From Thermococcus sp. JdFR-02 (GTDB lineage Archaea; Methanobacteriota_B; Thermococci; Thermococcales; Thermococcaceae): a stretch of DNA of 64,000 nucleotides. Each line of letters starts with the position of its first letter. The first letter of the stretch is position 1. The notes below the pieces were generated by a model that was given only the letters and a program-made list of their open reading frames with translations, ran no database searches and had not been told where the DNA came from. Below, piece after piece: positions 8,511-18,473 of this stretch. Position numbers and translations under genes: made by a program. The stretch spans positions 80,764-144,763 of the forward strand of contig MTLP01000007.1 in assembly GCA_002009975.1 (NCBI GenBank), read 5' to 3'.

Positions 8511-8572
8511 GACCCTCAAAAATTATCCTCTACTTTGGGATATTTATACTTTACCGAAAATAAAACTGAAAG

Positions 8573-8947
8573 TCAAAGGGCAGCTATTAAGGAAAGTCCA
8601 ACGATTATACCCACGATTATCATTAGCACGAATGCTACTACTATTGCAAAAAGCCAAGCAATCACTGCTTTTCCCCAGTTGGTATTGAAAACTGTTTTTA
8701 CAACCCAAAGAAAAGCTATTAGTCCTATTAATCCTCCAATTACTGGAATTATATTACCCAATATCCCTGAAAGAAGCATGCCAACTAATGTTGCGATAAA
8801 TGCTTTTCCAAAGCTTGCATCCTCGATTTTGGCGAATCTTGCACCTATCCAGAGGAACACTGAATCTATTGCTATCATTACCAAAAATACGATAACTGCC
8901 ATAGCACCTAAGGCACTCATCATTGCTCCAAACCCATAGGGTGGCAT
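8573..8947 (-). CDS. Small four-helix membrane protein of unknown function
   Basis: The 124-residue protein is almost entirely hydrophobic, with about four membrane segments rich in Gly, Ala, Ile and Val. A central loop reads RFAKIEDASFGKAF. A GGTGAT ribosome binding site precedes the ATG. No family is assigned. The upstream region holds an imperfect palindrome centred on GCTATATAGC that probably includes its TATA box. Confidence 0.7.
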   Translation of the reverse strand: MPPYGFGAMMSALGAMAVIVFLVMIAIDSVFLWIGARFAKIEDASFGKAFIATLVGMLLSGILGNIIPVIGGLIGLIAFLWVVKTVFNTNWGKAVIAWLFAIVVAFVLMIIVGIIVGLSLIAAL

Positions 8948-8972
8948 AGCATCACCTAAGTTCTCTCATATT

Positions 8973-8994
8973 TGCAAAGGCTATATAGCTTTGC
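8973..8994. promoter_or_regulatory. Inverted repeat around a TATA-like core upstream of the small membrane protein
   Basis: The sequence TTTGCAAAGGCTATATAGC followed by TTTG is a nearly perfect inverted repeat (GCAAA arms around GCTATATAGC with one extra G). It lies 26-47 bases upstream of the membrane-protein start on the minus strand, where a TATA box is expected. It may be a promoter with a dyad operator, or chance in AT-rich DNA. Confidence 0.35.
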
Positions 8995-9052
8995 CCTATG
9001 TGACAAAGGATAAAACTAATAAATGCTCCTTCACAACTTTTGGAGGGCTTAA

Positions 9053-9877
9053 ATGGAATTGGTGGTTATAGGGCATGTTTCAATTGATCACATTAGGTTT
9101 CCAAAGAAAGAGGAAATACTTTTACCGGGAGGAGCAGCGGCAGCTGTTGCAACTTCTGCAGCTTTGAGCGGTGCAAAGGTTGGCTTAGTAACTAAAGTTG
9201 GAAGAGATTTCCCAGAGGAATGGATGGAGAAGCTAAGAACTGTTTTAGATATAAAAGGGATTCACATTCTCGAGGGAAAAACGATTAACATTTACATGAT
9301 TTATCACGAAGATGGCACGGTTGATGCTCCAGTTGATATGGGTGTGGCTCAAAAGATGGGGGAAACAGAGATCCCAGAGGAATATTTGAATGCAAAGATG
9401 TTTCATATTGCCCCAATTCCACCAGAAGAGCAATTAAAATTAGTTAAGCGTTTAAAGGGGAAAAGAATAAGCATCGATTTTAATCCAACTTATATGGAAG
9501 ATTACAAAACTAAAAAAGAGCTTCTGAGAGAAATAATATCAAAAGTTGAAGTTGCTTTCCCAAATGAGAGGGAAGCTTTGACAATAACTGGAAAGCGAAA
9601 CTTAGAAGATGCGGCAAGAGAACTTCACAAGTGGGGAGCTAAGCTTATCATAATAACTCGTGGAGAAAAAGGAGTTCTCGTTTATGATGGGGAAAAGTTT
9701 GAGCACTTCAATTCCTTGCCTATAGATGAGATAGTTGATCCAACTGGAGCTGGGGATGCATTTGCGGGTGGATTTTTAGCATATTACGTTAAAAATAAGC
9801 CATTAAAGGAATGCATAACTCAGGGGCTTTTTAGAGCTAAAGAAGTCTTGAGGAAATGGGGAAGCTGGAGCGTTTAG
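9053..9877 (+). CDS. PfkB-family carbohydrate/nucleoside kinase
   Basis: The 274-residue protein has the N-terminal GGAAAAVATSAALSGAKVG signature and the C-terminal anion-hole/catalytic motif DPTGAGDAFAGGF of ribokinase-family kinases. The catalytic base is the Asp in GAGDAF. The substrate cannot be read from the sequence: sugars, ribose-1-phosphate or nucleosides are all possible for archaeal members. A GGAGGG site precedes the ATG. It appears monocistronic. Confidence 0.85.
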   Translation: MELVVIGHVSIDHIRFPKKEEILLPGGAAAAVATSAALSGAKVGLVTKVGRDFPEEWMEKLRTVLDIKGIHILEGKTINIYMIYHEDGTVDAPVDMGVAQKMGETEIPEEYLNAKMFHIAPIPPEEQLKLVKRLKGKRISIDFNPTYMEDYKTKKELLREIISKVEVAFPNEREALTITGKRNLEDAARELHKWGAKLIIITRGEKGVLVYDGEKFEHFNSLPIDEIVDPTGAGDAFAGGFLAYYVKNKPLKECITQGLFRAKEVLRKWGSWSV

Positions 9878-9974
9878 CTTTTCTCTATTTTTACGCTAAG
9901 GAAAATTTGAAAGTTGCTCGTTTAGAAGAATGTAACAAAAAAGCTTTTAAAATTCGCCTTCAGATGTTCTAAAC

Positions 9975-10760
9975 ATGTCCGTAATTGATTCAATCAGAGA
10001 ATTTTTGTGGGAATACTTCATAAGACCCATGTACACGAGAGAAGGTTATAATGCTTACAATACTCTTGTCTATGGCTTCCTCTTAGGTGTTGGCATAATC
10101 TACTCCTATAAAATTGTTGAAAGGCTTAAAATTAAAATCGATGAAAGGCTCATCTATTCGGTTGCTCCTATGATAGTTTTTGGCTCAACAACGAGGGCTT
10201 TGGTTGATGCTGGAGTTTTGCCCAAAAATCCTCTAATTTTAACTCCCGGAATATTTTTCACAGCATTTTTCCTAATACTCCCTGCTTTAGTCATCGATTC
10301 AAAAACAAAGAAATATCCCAAAATAACGGTTGCTTGGGGTTCCTTGCTAAGTCTAATAGCTCTTTATTTATTTGTAACCAATGTTGAATATCCAAAAGCC
10401 CTTTATCTGACAATAATATACACTCTAATCTTTTCAATTCCCTTACTTCCATTCTACAAGAAAATTGATAGGATATTTTTCTATGCTCTCTTAGCTCACA
10501 TGCTCGATATTGCTTCGACTTTGGTTGCAATTGTTTATCTTGGCTACTATGAAGTGCATTGGATTGAAGGCTGGCTTTCAAAAACTTTTGACCCTTTTGT
10601 CCTCTATCCTTGGAAATTGTTCATCTTGGCAGTTATTTATTATGGCTTAAAGTATTTAGTACCTAATGAAGAAGAGAGGAGATTTTGGTACGTTGCAGTG
10701 TTTATCTTGGGCTTTGCTCCCGGAGTTAGAGATACCGTGCAAATGGTTTTAATGGGTTGA
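9975..10760 (+). CDS. DUF63 multi-spanning membrane protein
   Basis: The 261-residue protein has about seven hydrophobic segments with conserved polar loops (FGSTTRALVDAGV, HMLDIASTL, GFAPGVRDTVQM), which match DUF63, an archaeal membrane family of unknown function. A TATA-like TTTTAAAAT lies about 25-30 bases upstream of the start, so the leader is very short. Its end overlaps the convergent helicase gene by 12 bases. Confidence 0.8.
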   Translation: MSVIDSIREFLWEYFIRPMYTREGYNAYNTLVYGFLLGVGIIYSYKIVERLKIKIDERLIYSVAPMIVFGSTTRALVDAGVLPKNPLILTPGIFFTAFFLILPALVIDSKTKKYPKITVAWGSLLSLIALYLFVTNVEYPKALYLTIIYTLIFSIPLLPFYKKIDRIFFYALLAHMLDIASTLVAIVYLGYYEVHWIEGWLSKTFDPFVLYPWKLFILAVIYYGLKYLVPNEEERRFWYVAVFILGFAPGVRDTVQMVLMG

Positions 10761-13262
10761 GTTTTTAATTCTTCTTCCCTCTTCAAGCTCCCTCTTCAAA
10801 ATCTTGGCGTTTTCTTCAACATCTCTTAATCTAAAGACCTTTGCAATTCTCTCTATAGCTTCAAGCTTCCTTATTATCCCATCAAGCCAAGTGAAAACGT
10901 CTCCGGGATAGAGGATTAAAGAATACTGCCTTCTAAAGTACTCGGCAATTTGTGTTGGATGTTTGCCATTCCTTCTAAGCTCAATTATGAGTTTGCTCAC
11001 TCTTTCCATTGCATATTCTGTGCATTCTTTTTCTTCACACATGAAAAAGTCCTGATAAATTAGGAAAAGCTTATCTTGAATGTTTGCACTAACTTCTGGC
11101 AAAACTTTATCCAGCTCATCTAAAATTGAGGCAAAGCTTGGTGAGAAGATATTACTCGAGAGCTTCCCCCTAACGGCACTCTCTAATTCTCTCTGCAAAA
11201 CACCTGTTAAGAAAACGTTTTCAAATGGCAACAGTTTTATGGCTATCTCCTCAACCTTCCTCTTTCTTAGGTTCTCTCTAATAAACTGGGCTTCATTTGG
11301 GAGTAAAAAGCTCATAGACACAGCTCTTCCATAGGGAGTGACATTAATTAGCTTTCCTCTTAAACGAACGAAATCGAATTCCTCAAGCTTCTTCAAAACT
11401 GCTTCAGCGTTTTGGTTTGCACCTAGGCATTTGCTCTGCAGTTCTTCCACATCATCTAAGTGAGAGAACAAACAGCTATGGGCTAAAACTTGGTCTTGCT
11501 CAAGCTCATCACTCCATTCCACAATAACAGGCTCAATTGGTGAACTTAATAGTTTAAAGGCTATTTCATCTTCACTTTGCTCCATTTGAGCCGAATATTT
11601 CTTACCTGGCTCAACTATGAGGTAAACTTTCCCTTTCTCATGAAATGTAGGCCTTCCAGCTCTTCCAAGCATTTGGTAGAACTCTCTAACGCTAAGCCAC
11701 TTATTTCCCATTGCCAAGCTTTCAAAGATGACTTGAGACGCAGGAAAATCAACACCAGCTCCTAAAGCTGCTGTAGTTACTACCACATCAAGCATTTGAG
11801 CTTGAAACTCCATTTCAGTTATCTTTCTTTGTGCGTAAGGTAAACCGCTGTGGTATGGCTTAGCTTTAAGTCCTCTACTTGTCAAAAAGGCTGAAAGCTC
11901 ATGACAACGCTTCCTTGAAAAAGTGAAAACAATACTTTGTCCTTTAAACCCTTGAGGTGATTTCCTAAGGCTTTCCGCTTTACAAAGCTCCGCTATATAA
12001 CGCCATTTATCGCTCTCGTTTCTTGCAATAATTATATGCCTCTCTAAAGCTACAGGTCTTTCATCGTAGGGGACTAACTTAAGGTTAAGCTCTTTTGCAA
12101 GATCTTGAGGGTTTCCAATCGTTGCACTTAAGCCTATGAACTGGGCTCTCGGATAGAGTTTTCTCAATCTTGCGATTAATCCATCTAAGCGAGGTCCCCT
12201 CTCTTCGTCATCAACCATATGAATTTCATCAATAACTATTGTTCCAATTTTTCCCAATTTTCGCCCAGCCCTTAAAAGGAAATCAACACCTTCGTAAGTT
12301 CCAACGATTATTTCAGCATCTATTCCAGTATCAACAACTACAAGCTCATCTCTCGTCTTAATTCTGCTCATCCCAACTCTAATGGCAACTCTTAATCCAA
12401 GCTTGCTATAGCGACGCTTAAAGTCTTCATACTTTTGATTAGCTAAAGCAACAAGAGGAACTAAAAAGAGCATTTTTTCTCCTTTTAAAGCTCTTGGAAT
12501 TCCTGCTAATTCACCAATGAGGGTTTTTCCACTTGCCGTTGCAGAGACTATTAAAAGGTTCTCCCCATCTAAAAGCCCATTTTGGATTGCTAAACTTTGA
12601 ACTGGTAAAAGCTCATTGATTCCTTCTTCTTTCAAAACCTCTTTAAATTTCTCTGGAATGTTGATTTCATCAATGCTGAGTCTTTTAATTTTCAAGCGCT
12701 TTGGCTTAAGCTCATCCCATTTTGTTATTTCTGGATTTTTTATGGGGTCAAAGCGGGGATCAAAAACGGCCAAAACTTTATCTAAATCTTTAAATCGGTT
12801 CAAAAGTTTTTTTGCTTGGTCAAACATTGCTATGCTTCTAAATCTAAAGCGGAGCTCATTTTTTAGCTCTTCCTCAGCACAGCTTTGGCAGATATATTCT
12901 CTATGAAACCTTATTTTATTCCCTTCTGTTAGGACTGTGATATGACCATTTAAGAGGCAAAACCTGCAAAGATTCGCCTTCTCAACTTGCTTATTTTGGA
13001 GTCTCTCTTTAAAATAGCGCTCTATTTCATCATCAACTTCCACTAAAACAATTCTCGCTTTTTTTAAAGCCTTTTCAATCTCCTTTGGATTTTTATACTC
13101 ACTCTTCTCAAGAACTTTAAATAACCTATTCTCTCGCATTATAAAGCGATAAATCTTATCTGCTTTTAACTTTTGCATTTGAGACAGCTTTTCAGGTTCT
13201 TTTTCAATGTAATACGCTTCAAGTTCATTTTTCTTTCTGCCCTTTCTCACCACAAAAAGCAT
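10749..13262 (-). CDS. Ski2-like superfamily 2 DEAD/DEAH helicase with N-terminal zinc motif
   Basis: The ~837-residue protein has all SF2 motifs: SATASGKT (Walker A), VIDEIHMVDDEERGPRLDGL (DExH and Ski2-like extension), GLSATIGNP (motif III) and QMLGRAGRP (motif VI). Residues ~100-135 carry two Cys pairs (CRFC and CQSC), a likely zinc ribbon absent from Hel308. The C-terminal ~250 residues are helical, including a 'NGKHPTQIAEYFRRQYSL' segment. It is probably an RNA or DNA remodelling helicase conserved in Euryarchaeota. The ATG at 13262 has a GGTGAG site; a GTG at 13271 is less likely. Confidence 0.85.
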   Translation of the reverse strand: MLFVVRKGRKKNELEAYYIEKEPEKLSQMQKLKADKIYRFIMRENRLFKVLEKSEYKNPKEIEKALKKARIVLVEVDDEIERYFKERLQNKQVEKANLCRFCLLNGHITVLTEGNKIRFHREYICQSCAEEELKNELRFRFRSIAMFDQAKKLLNRFKDLDKVLAVFDPRFDPIKNPEITKWDELKPKRLKIKRLSIDEINIPEKFKEVLKEEGINELLPVQSLAIQNGLLDGENLLIVSATASGKTLIGELAGIPRALKGEKMLFLVPLVALANQKYEDFKRRYSKLGLRVAIRVGMSRIKTRDELVVVDTGIDAEIIVGTYEGVDFLLRAGRKLGKIGTIVIDEIHMVDDEERGPRLDGLIARLRKLYPRAQFIGLSATIGNPQDLAKELNLKLVPYDERPVALERHIIIARNESDKWRYIAELCKAESLRKSPQGFKGQSIVFTFSRKRCHELSAFLTSRGLKAKPYHSGLPYAQRKITEMEFQAQMLDVVVTTAALGAGVDFPASQVIFESLAMGNKWLSVREFYQMLGRAGRPTFHEKGKVYLIVEPGKKYSAQMEQSEDEIAFKLLSSPIEPVIVEWSDELEQDQVLAHSCLFSHLDDVEELQSKCLGANQNAEAVLKKLEEFDFVRLRGKLINVTPYGRAVSMSFLLPNEAQFIRENLRKRKVEEIAIKLLPFENVFLTGVLQRELESAVRGKLSSNIFSPSFASILDELDKVLPEVSANIQDKLFLIYQDFFMCEEKECTEYAMERVSKLIIELRRNGKHPTQIAEYFRRQYSLILYPGDVFTWLDGIIRKLEAIERIAKVFRLRDVEENAKILKRELEEGRRIKNSTH

Positions 13263-13314
13263 TTCTCTCACCGCTGAAAAGCTCGCAAGTTTGGTTTATA
13301 AGCTTTTAAGTTGA

Positions 13315-13806
13315 TCATCTACGGCGAGGACTTTTTCTCTTTTCAAAAGTTACCCCGTTCTCTTTGATTGTATCGAGGATCACGGTAACCTTATACTTTT
13401 TTAAATTCGCCTTTAATACGGTGTTCATTAGATATTCAACGAACTTATTAAGCTCACTCATATCTTTGAAGTTTGCCCTTATCATTATCGGGAACTCTCC
13501 AGTTTTTCTGTAAATTCCTAAAACATTTTCAAGTCTTCCAATTGCGTAAAGCTGTGTATTAACATGGGGACCATCCCTAATGACCTCTATTTCTATAATC
13601 GCTTGAATAAATTCGTTAAGAAAAGTCGGTTCGACTACTGCAGTGTAACCTTTAATTGCTCCCAATTTTTCAAGCTTATCAATCCTGTTTTTTATGCTTG
13701 CGGGACTTAATCCCAATTTAAAACCTAACTCAGTTAGAGTTATTTTTCCATTTTTTCTAAGTTCTCTTAAAATAGCCTCATCCTTTTCATCGAATGCCAT
13801 TTTCAT
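13315..13806 (-). CDS. Lrp/AsnC-family transcriptional regulator
   Basis: The ~163-residue protein has an N-terminal HTH (ITLTELGFKLGLSPASIKNRIDKLEKLGAI) and a C-terminal RAM ligand-binding domain with the TGEFPIMIRANFKDMSELNKF stretch. Such proteins sense amino acids and act as dimers or octamers. The C-terminus has an unusual basic tail (EKRKSPRRR). It lies just downstream of upp on the same strand, with a 34-base gap. Its target genes are unknown. Confidence 0.9.
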   Translation of the reverse strand: MKMAFDEKDEAILRELRKNGKITLTELGFKLGLSPASIKNRIDKLEKLGAIKGYTAVVEPTFLNEFIQAIIEIEVIRDGPHVNTQLYAIGRLENVLGIYRKTGEFPIMIRANFKDMSELNKFVEYLMNTVLKANLKKYKVTVILDTIKENGVTFEKRKSPRRR

Positions 13807-13840
13807 CAAAGAAAAAATTAGAGGTTAGAGGTTAATAAGT

Positions 13841-14539
13841 TTATTCAATTGTGTGTAGTTGAGGTAGAGTTGAAACTTTTATTGGTTCTCCAAATGCTCT
13901 ATCTCCTGCATCTCCTAAACCTGGTAAGATATATCCTTTGGCATTTAACTCTCTGTCAATCTTTGTTACAAACACTTCAACCTCTGGAAACTCTTTTTTA
14001 ATTCTTTCAATTCCTTCTGGTGCTGCTAGGACTCCTAAAACTATTATCCTCTTTGGAGTTCCGTATTTTTTAACCTCTTGTATCACTTTGATTAAAGTTG
14101 AGCCTGTTGCAATCATTGGATCTGCAACAATCACCGTATCCTCTGGTCTTATATGTGGAATCTTGACATATTTCATCTCTATTTCAAATTTTGGTGGCTT
14201 TCCTCTGGAAGCTGAGATAATTCCTACCCTTGCATGCTCCAAAACTTTAATTAGCCCTTCCATTAAAGGAATTGCTGCTCTAAGGACGGTTATGATGACA
14301 ACGTTTTTCCTATCTTTGGCAATAACTCCCTCCGTTTCTTCCAGTGGTGTTTCAACTTTAATTTTCTCAAACTCCATAGTTTTTGTTAGCTCATAACCCA
14401 TGTATCTTCCAAGCTTAACTAATCCTTTCCTAAATGCTATACTGTCTGTGTTTTTGTCTCTAAGCTCTGTTAAAACTTCCATCAAAAATGGGGAATCCTC
14501 AAAGGAATATACACCTTTCCAACGCTTATCTTTCCTCAT
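13841..14539 (-). CDS. upp: Uracil phosphoribosyltransferase
   Basis: The ~232-residue protein carries the PRPP-binding motif [12 protein letters not shown] and the uracil-binding C-terminal segment [15 protein letters not shown]. It converts uracil and PRPP to UMP in pyrimidine salvage. The ATG at 14539 follows a GAGGTGA site and matches the family start MRKDKRW. It lies 5 bases downstream of the NCS2 permease, so uptake and salvage are co-expressed. Confidence 0.95.
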   Translation of the reverse strand: MRKDKRWKGVYSFEDSPFLMEVLTELRDKNTDSIAFRKGLVKLGRYMGYELTKTMEFEKIKVETPLEETEGVIAKDRKNVVIITVLRAAIPLMEGLIKVLEHARVGIISASRGKPPKFEIEMKYVKIPHIRPEDTVIVADPMIATGSTLIKVIQEVKKYGTPKRIIVLGVLAAPEGIERIKKEFPEVEVFVTKIDRELNAKGYILPGLGDAGDRAFGEPIKVSTLPQLHTIE

Positions 14540-14544
14540 TTCCC

Positions 14545-15828
14545 TCACCTCAAGAGTTGATCTAAAATTATAGCGGTCAAAGCTCCAACAGCCATTCCAG
14601 ATTCTAAAATGCTCCCAATTATTTTAGGAAAATGCTCTAAAAACTCTGATGGAAGTTGTGGAGAGCCTAAACCAACTATTAAAGCACTTGCAATTATCAG
14701 CATGTTCCTATCGTTAAGCTCTACTTTTTCCTTTATTAGCCTAAGCCCTGTAACGCTTATCATTCCATAAAGTGCTATAGTTAAGCCGCCCAAGACTGGA
14801 GCTGGAATTGAAGCCAATATCCCAGAGAATTTTGGAATTAGTGAGAACAGGATTAAGATTACTCCGCCTATTTGAACAACTTGTCTGCTTGCAACTTTTG
14901 TTAGAGCTACTAGTCCTATGTTTTCTGAGTAGCTTGTCGTTCCACATGCTCCCAAAAGTCCTGCAATTGAACATGCCAAACCTTCACTCATTATTCCCCT
15001 GTTTATGTTTGTGTTCGTTATCTTTGCTTCACTTATTGCCGAAATAGCATGATAATCACCAACACTCTCGATTATACTCACCATAAAGGCAAATAGGAGT
15101 GTAATTATTGCTGTAATTTCAAAGATTGGCACTCCCCATGGCAAGGGCTTTGGAATGCTAAATGCTGGCAATTCTTTAACTAAGCTTAAGTCTACCATAC
15201 CAAGGACTAAGCTAATGAGATAACCAACGAAAGCTCCAACAATTACGGGCATAGCCCTTAATGAGCCTTTACCCTTTAGAGCTACGTATATTGTGGTTGC
15301 AAATGTTGTCAAAGCTATAAATGAAGCCTTTGGAATTGAAGCTCCAGAAGGATCAGCAAAAAAGTTGAAGGTGTATTTCACGGCTACATGGGCTAAGCTA
15401 AAGCCTATGAGCATTATTGTAACTCCTGTAACTAGTGGGGAGAATAGCTTTTTAACTTTCCCCACAATTCCAAATCCTCCAATCAAAGCTTCAAAGATTC
15501 CGCCAGCAATTAGAGCGCCTTCAACCGCTGCCAACCCTAAGCCTTTGCCAATGCTTATTAACCCTGGAATAAATGCAAAACTCGATCCTTGAACTATTGG
15601 ATATCTCGACCCTATGGTGGTTTGCAAAAGCGTCGCTATTCCCATTGCTAAAAGTACCACTTGAATCATAAGAGCTATATCGCTACTTTTAAGTCCTATC
15701 GCTGTTCCGACTACCAAAGGAACAGTTACTGTTGCTCCGAACATTGCAAGAACATGTTGAAGACCAAGAAGAACGGCTTTTTTATATTCAACTTTGTCCT
15801 CGATTCCAAATCTTATTCCATCGCTCAT
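14545..15828 (-). CDS. uraA: Uracil/xanthine permease (NCS2 family)
   Basis: The ~427-residue protein has 12-14 hydrophobic segments and the NCS2 signatures [21 protein letters not shown] near the start and '[20 protein letters not shown]' in the middle. Given the downstream upp gene, uracil is the probable substrate. The start [11 protein letters not shown] at 15828 is preferred; the frame extends 28 codons upstream through what looks like the promoter (CTTTTTAAGC) and into the cupin gene end. Gene symbol is by functional analogy. Confidence 0.88.
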   Translation of the reverse strand: MSDGIRFGIEDKVEYKKAVLLGLQHVLAMFGATVTVPLVVGTAIGLKSSDIALMIQVVLLAMGIATLLQTTIGSRYPIVQGSSFAFIPGLISIGKGLGLAAVEGALIAGGIFEALIGGFGIVGKVKKLFSPLVTGVTIMLIGFSLAHVAVKYTFNFFADPSGASIPKASFIALTTFATTIYVALKGKGSLRAMPVIVGAFVGYLISLVLGMVDLSLVKELPAFSIPKPLPWGVPIFEITAIITLLFAFMVSIIESVGDYHAISAISEAKITNTNINRGIMSEGLACSIAGLLGACGTTSYSENIGLVALTKVASRQVVQIGGVILILFSLIPKFSGILASIPAPVLGGLTIALYGMISVTGLRLIKEKVELNDRNMLIIASALIVGLGSPQLPSEFLEHFPKIIGSILESGMAVGALTAIILDQLLR

Positions 15829-15901
15829 TAAAAGCCCGCTCAAGCTGTGAGAAATTTTGCTTAAAAAGTTTTCGGAAAAGGTAAAAATTAACAAAGATAT
15901 G

Positions 15902-16273
15902 TTAATCTCCAACTTCTGATGGAGGAATGTTATCTTCCCTTATTGGAATTAAGCAAAGAAATTCGAAGGTCTCTGAATCTTCATTTACAAATTGATGAAG
16001 TTCATTAGGCTTTATGAATGCGAAACTCCCAGGAACGAGCTTTATCTTTTTTCTTCCATCGGTTAAGTATCCTTCACCTTTAATCACGAATACCTCATGC
16101 TCCCATTCGTGTTGGTGTAGGGGGCTATGACCGCCTTTTCTAATAACAAAATAACGCATAGCAAAGGTTTTAGCACCAATTTTTGGAGCTATGAGCCACC
16201 TGATTGTTGTATTTTTGACGCCTTCCATTTCAACTTCTTTCTCTTCAATATCTTTGTAGTGGGACACAAACAT
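15902..16273 (-). CDS. Cupin-domain protein
   Basis: The 123-residue protein is a single small beta-barrel cupin. Motif 1 contains GGHSPLHQHEWEHEVFVIKGEG with the metal-binding His and Glu residues, and motif 2 contains 'PNELHQFVN'. Members bind a metal and may be isomerases, dioxygenases or sensors; the substrate cannot be inferred. A GGTGAT site precedes the ATG. It is upstream of the uracil permease on the same strand, separated by a 73-base gap that holds a likely promoter. Confidence 0.85.
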   Translation of the reverse strand: MFVSHYKDIEEKEVEMEGVKNTTIRWLIAPKIGAKTFAMRYFVIRKGGHSPLHQHEWEHEVFVIKGEGYLTDGRKKIKLVPGSFAFIKPNELHQFVNEDSETFEFLCLIPIREDNIPPSEVGD

Positions 16274-16391
16274 AATATCACCATAAAGAATAGCCTTTAA
16301 TACTTTTTAAAATTTCTAAAGTGAAGTTTGGCTTTCGCTCCATAACAGCTTTAAAAAATGAAGAACAATAGTTTTTCTTAGGTGGAGCTTA

Positions 16392-18083
16392 ATGAAAAAA
16401 CTATTGGTGTTGTTTTTAATAGGTTTGGTGTTGTTTTCAGCTGGATGTGCTCAAAAACAAGAAACACAAACTTCAGCTGCTTCATCCCCAACTCCAACTC
16501 AAACTCTGACAGAAACCGTAAAACCTACAGAGAGTGAAACAATTACAGAAACCCAAACAACAATTGCGAAAATAAAGAAGGAGATCAATTTTAAGGAGTA
16601 TAAGAGAGGAGAAATAATTGCCAACTGGGATAAACTTTTTGATACTAGTGTTATTTATGTTAGCGAAGGTTATGAGGACCTGGTTAGGTACTATTTCCCA
16701 AATGCAAAGATAAAACCTGCCAGTGAGTTCCAAGAGGGGATAGCTATTCTCTCCCCAAAAGATGCAAGGGAATTGCTAAGAGGAAAACCAATGCTAATAA
16801 CGATAAATGATTACTTTGGCTACGTAACTTACAAGGTTGGCTACAAGTTCATTGGCGAGGATATTGGAATGATGATTGCTTACAAAGAAGATGGTAAAGA
16901 CAGGCTCATTTTCACAGGAAATGGAAAAGCTGGCATAGGATCTTCCATTAGATATGCAATGGAGCTTAAAGAGGGTAAAAGACAGCCCAACCCAACCTAT
17001 ACCCTAAGAAGGGGAGAATTTGAAGGAGTTGTCGTTAAGGAAATTGGAGACAATGATTGGGATGGAATAGCGGATGAAGATGAGTACTGGGTTCTAAAGG
17101 AGATTTATTTCAAAGAGCCTTTTATTTATAATTGGCGTATTGTAAAAGGAGAAAATGTGACGGTAAAAGGAGGATTTATACGGCTTGTCAATGGTTCTAC
17201 CGTCTATATAAGAGCATTAGGGTTCAATATAAGCGTGGAGATTAAAGGATCTAAAAACGCCGCCATAGCATATGTAATTGAGAACATCAATCCGAAGATC
17301 ATGGAATTGCCCCAGGGCATTGAAGTTGGGGAGACGTGGATTAAGTTTACAACAAATAAGGAGGAGTTTAACATCTATGCTAAGGACATTGATGATTACA
17401 CCTTCATTGCATTTGGTGATAACAGACCCGGAAGTGGTAAAAAGCAGCCGGAAGTTTTCTTAAAGCTCATGGATATGATGAACAATGAAAACGCATTATT
17501 TATTGTGAGCGGTGGAGACTTGGTTTATTCTGGAAGGGTGGATGAATGGGGCGAGCTAATGAAAGTTTGGAACTTTAACAAGCCAGTTTTCATTGCTCCA
17601 GGTAATCACGAATATCAGGGAGAAGGTGTTAATGTTTATCATAAACTCTTTGGACCCGGAGATTACTCGTTTATTCTGGGCAATTACTACTTCATCTTTA
17701 TAAACAACGTTGAAAATGGGTATAAGCTGAGCAAATCCCAATGGCAATGGTTTGAAGGTGAGCTTGAAAGAGCTAAAGTTCTTAACAAAACACCAGTAAT
17801 CATTATGCATGCTCCCCCAGTTGATCCAAGACCAGGAGGAAAGCATTCAATGGACGAAAAAGAGGGTAAAAAAGTTCTAGAGTTGATGAAGCAGTACAAT
17901 GCCTTTGGAATTTTCAGTCATATTCATATTTACTGGTATGGAGAAATTGATGGTGTAAAATTCCTAGTTACTGGAGGTGGAGGAGCTCCACTGTATGCAA
18001 AAGAAGAGGAAGGAGGCTTTTACCATTACGTGAAGATTAATGTAAACGACAAAATACAGGTGGAACCAGTTAAAGTTAGCTAA
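16392..18083 (+). CDS. Lipoprotein with C-terminal calcineurin-like metallophosphoesterase domain
   Basis: The 563-residue protein starts with a lipoprotein signal ending in the lipobox FSAGC, followed by a Thr/Ser/Pro-rich linker (residues ~20-65). A middle region of unknown fold (~65-330) includes DWDGIADEDEYW, a possible Ca-binding loop. Residues ~340-560 form a metallophosphoesterase: GDNRPG, GGDLVYSG, GNHEY, MHAPPVD and FSHIHIYWYG supply the metal ligands. It should be anchored outside the membrane and hydrolyse a phosphoester there. GGTGGA precedes the ATG. Confidence 0.88.
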   Translation: MKKLLVLFLIGLVLFSAGCAQKQETQTSAASSPTPTQTLTETVKPTESETITETQTTIAKIKKEINFKEYKRGEIIANWDKLFDTSVIYVSEGYEDLVRYYFPNAKIKPASEFQEGIAILSPKDARELLRGKPMLITINDYFGYVTYKVGYKFIGEDIGMMIAYKEDGKDRLIFTGNGKAGIGSSIRYAMELKEGKRQPNPTYTLRRGEFEGVVVKEIGDNDWDGIADEDEYWVLKEIYFKEPFIYNWRIVKGENVTVKGGFIRLVNGSTVYIRALGFNISVEIKGSKNAAIAYVIENINPKIMELPQGIEVGETWIKFTTNKEEFNIYAKDIDDYTFIAFGDNRPGSGKKQPEVFLKLMDMMNNENALFIVSGGDLVYSGRVDEWGELMKVWNFNKPVFIAPGNHEYQGEGVNVYHKLFGPGDYSFILGNYYFIFINNVENGYKLSKSQWQWFEGELERAKVLNKTPVIIMHAPPVDPRPGGKHSMDEKEGKKVLELMKQYNAFGIFSHIHIYWYGEIDGVKFLVTGGGGAPLYAKEEEGGFYHYVKINVNDKIQVEPVKVS

Positions 18084-18180
18084 CCTCTCTTTTATGTTCT
18101 TTTTTGTTCTTTAATGCCTCAAGTTGGTTAGAAAGGTTATTAAACTCTTAATGCATGAAAGAGCAATTGGAGGTGATATT

Positions 18181-18351
18181 ATGCAGCCTCCTAAAAAGAA
18201 GAGACCTCTTGAGGAGGAAGAGTTTGAAGAGGAGTTTTTTGAAGAAGAGGAAGTGGAATTTGAAGAGTGGGATGAGGATTGGGAAGAGGAAGAATTTGAA
18301 GAAGATTGGGAGGAAGACTGGGAAGAGGAGTGGGACGAGGACGAGTGGTAG
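18181..18351 (+). CDS. Extremely acidic Glu/Asp/Trp-rich mini-protein
   Basis: The 56-residue product starts MQPPKKKRP and then consists almost only of Glu, Asp, Trp and Phe in a quasi-repeat (variants of EEDWEEDWEEEWDEDEW). A strong GGAGGTGAT site 4 bases before the ATG at 18181 supports translation from there rather than from upstream in-frame codons. A TATA-like tract (TTATTAAACTC) lies upstream. Such proteins may mimic nucleic acids, bind basic proteins or chelate metals, but no function is known to me. It sits between a phosphoesterase and a phosphate permease. Confidence 0.7.
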   Translation: MQPPKKKRPLEEEEFEEEFFEEEEVEFEEWDEDWEEEEFEEDWEEDWEEEWDEDEW

Positions 18352-18473
18352 TTTCTTTTTGTTAAGGTCTGTTTGACTTTTGATATATATTCTATATAGT
18401 AATTTCTGGATGTCTATATTCTATTGCGGAAAACTATTTATTTATCCCCTCTTAGCGGTATTTGGTGGTGATG

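Noticed and set aside
8535..8939. Plus-strand frame of 134 codons opposite the small membrane protein
   Set aside because: Its composition (Ile/Thr/Pro repeats) is the mirror of the hydrophobic minus-strand gene, which has a ribosome binding site and promoter.
13938..14396. Long plus-strand frame opposite upp
   Set aside because: It is the antisense of a well-conserved gene and has no family match or ribosome binding site.
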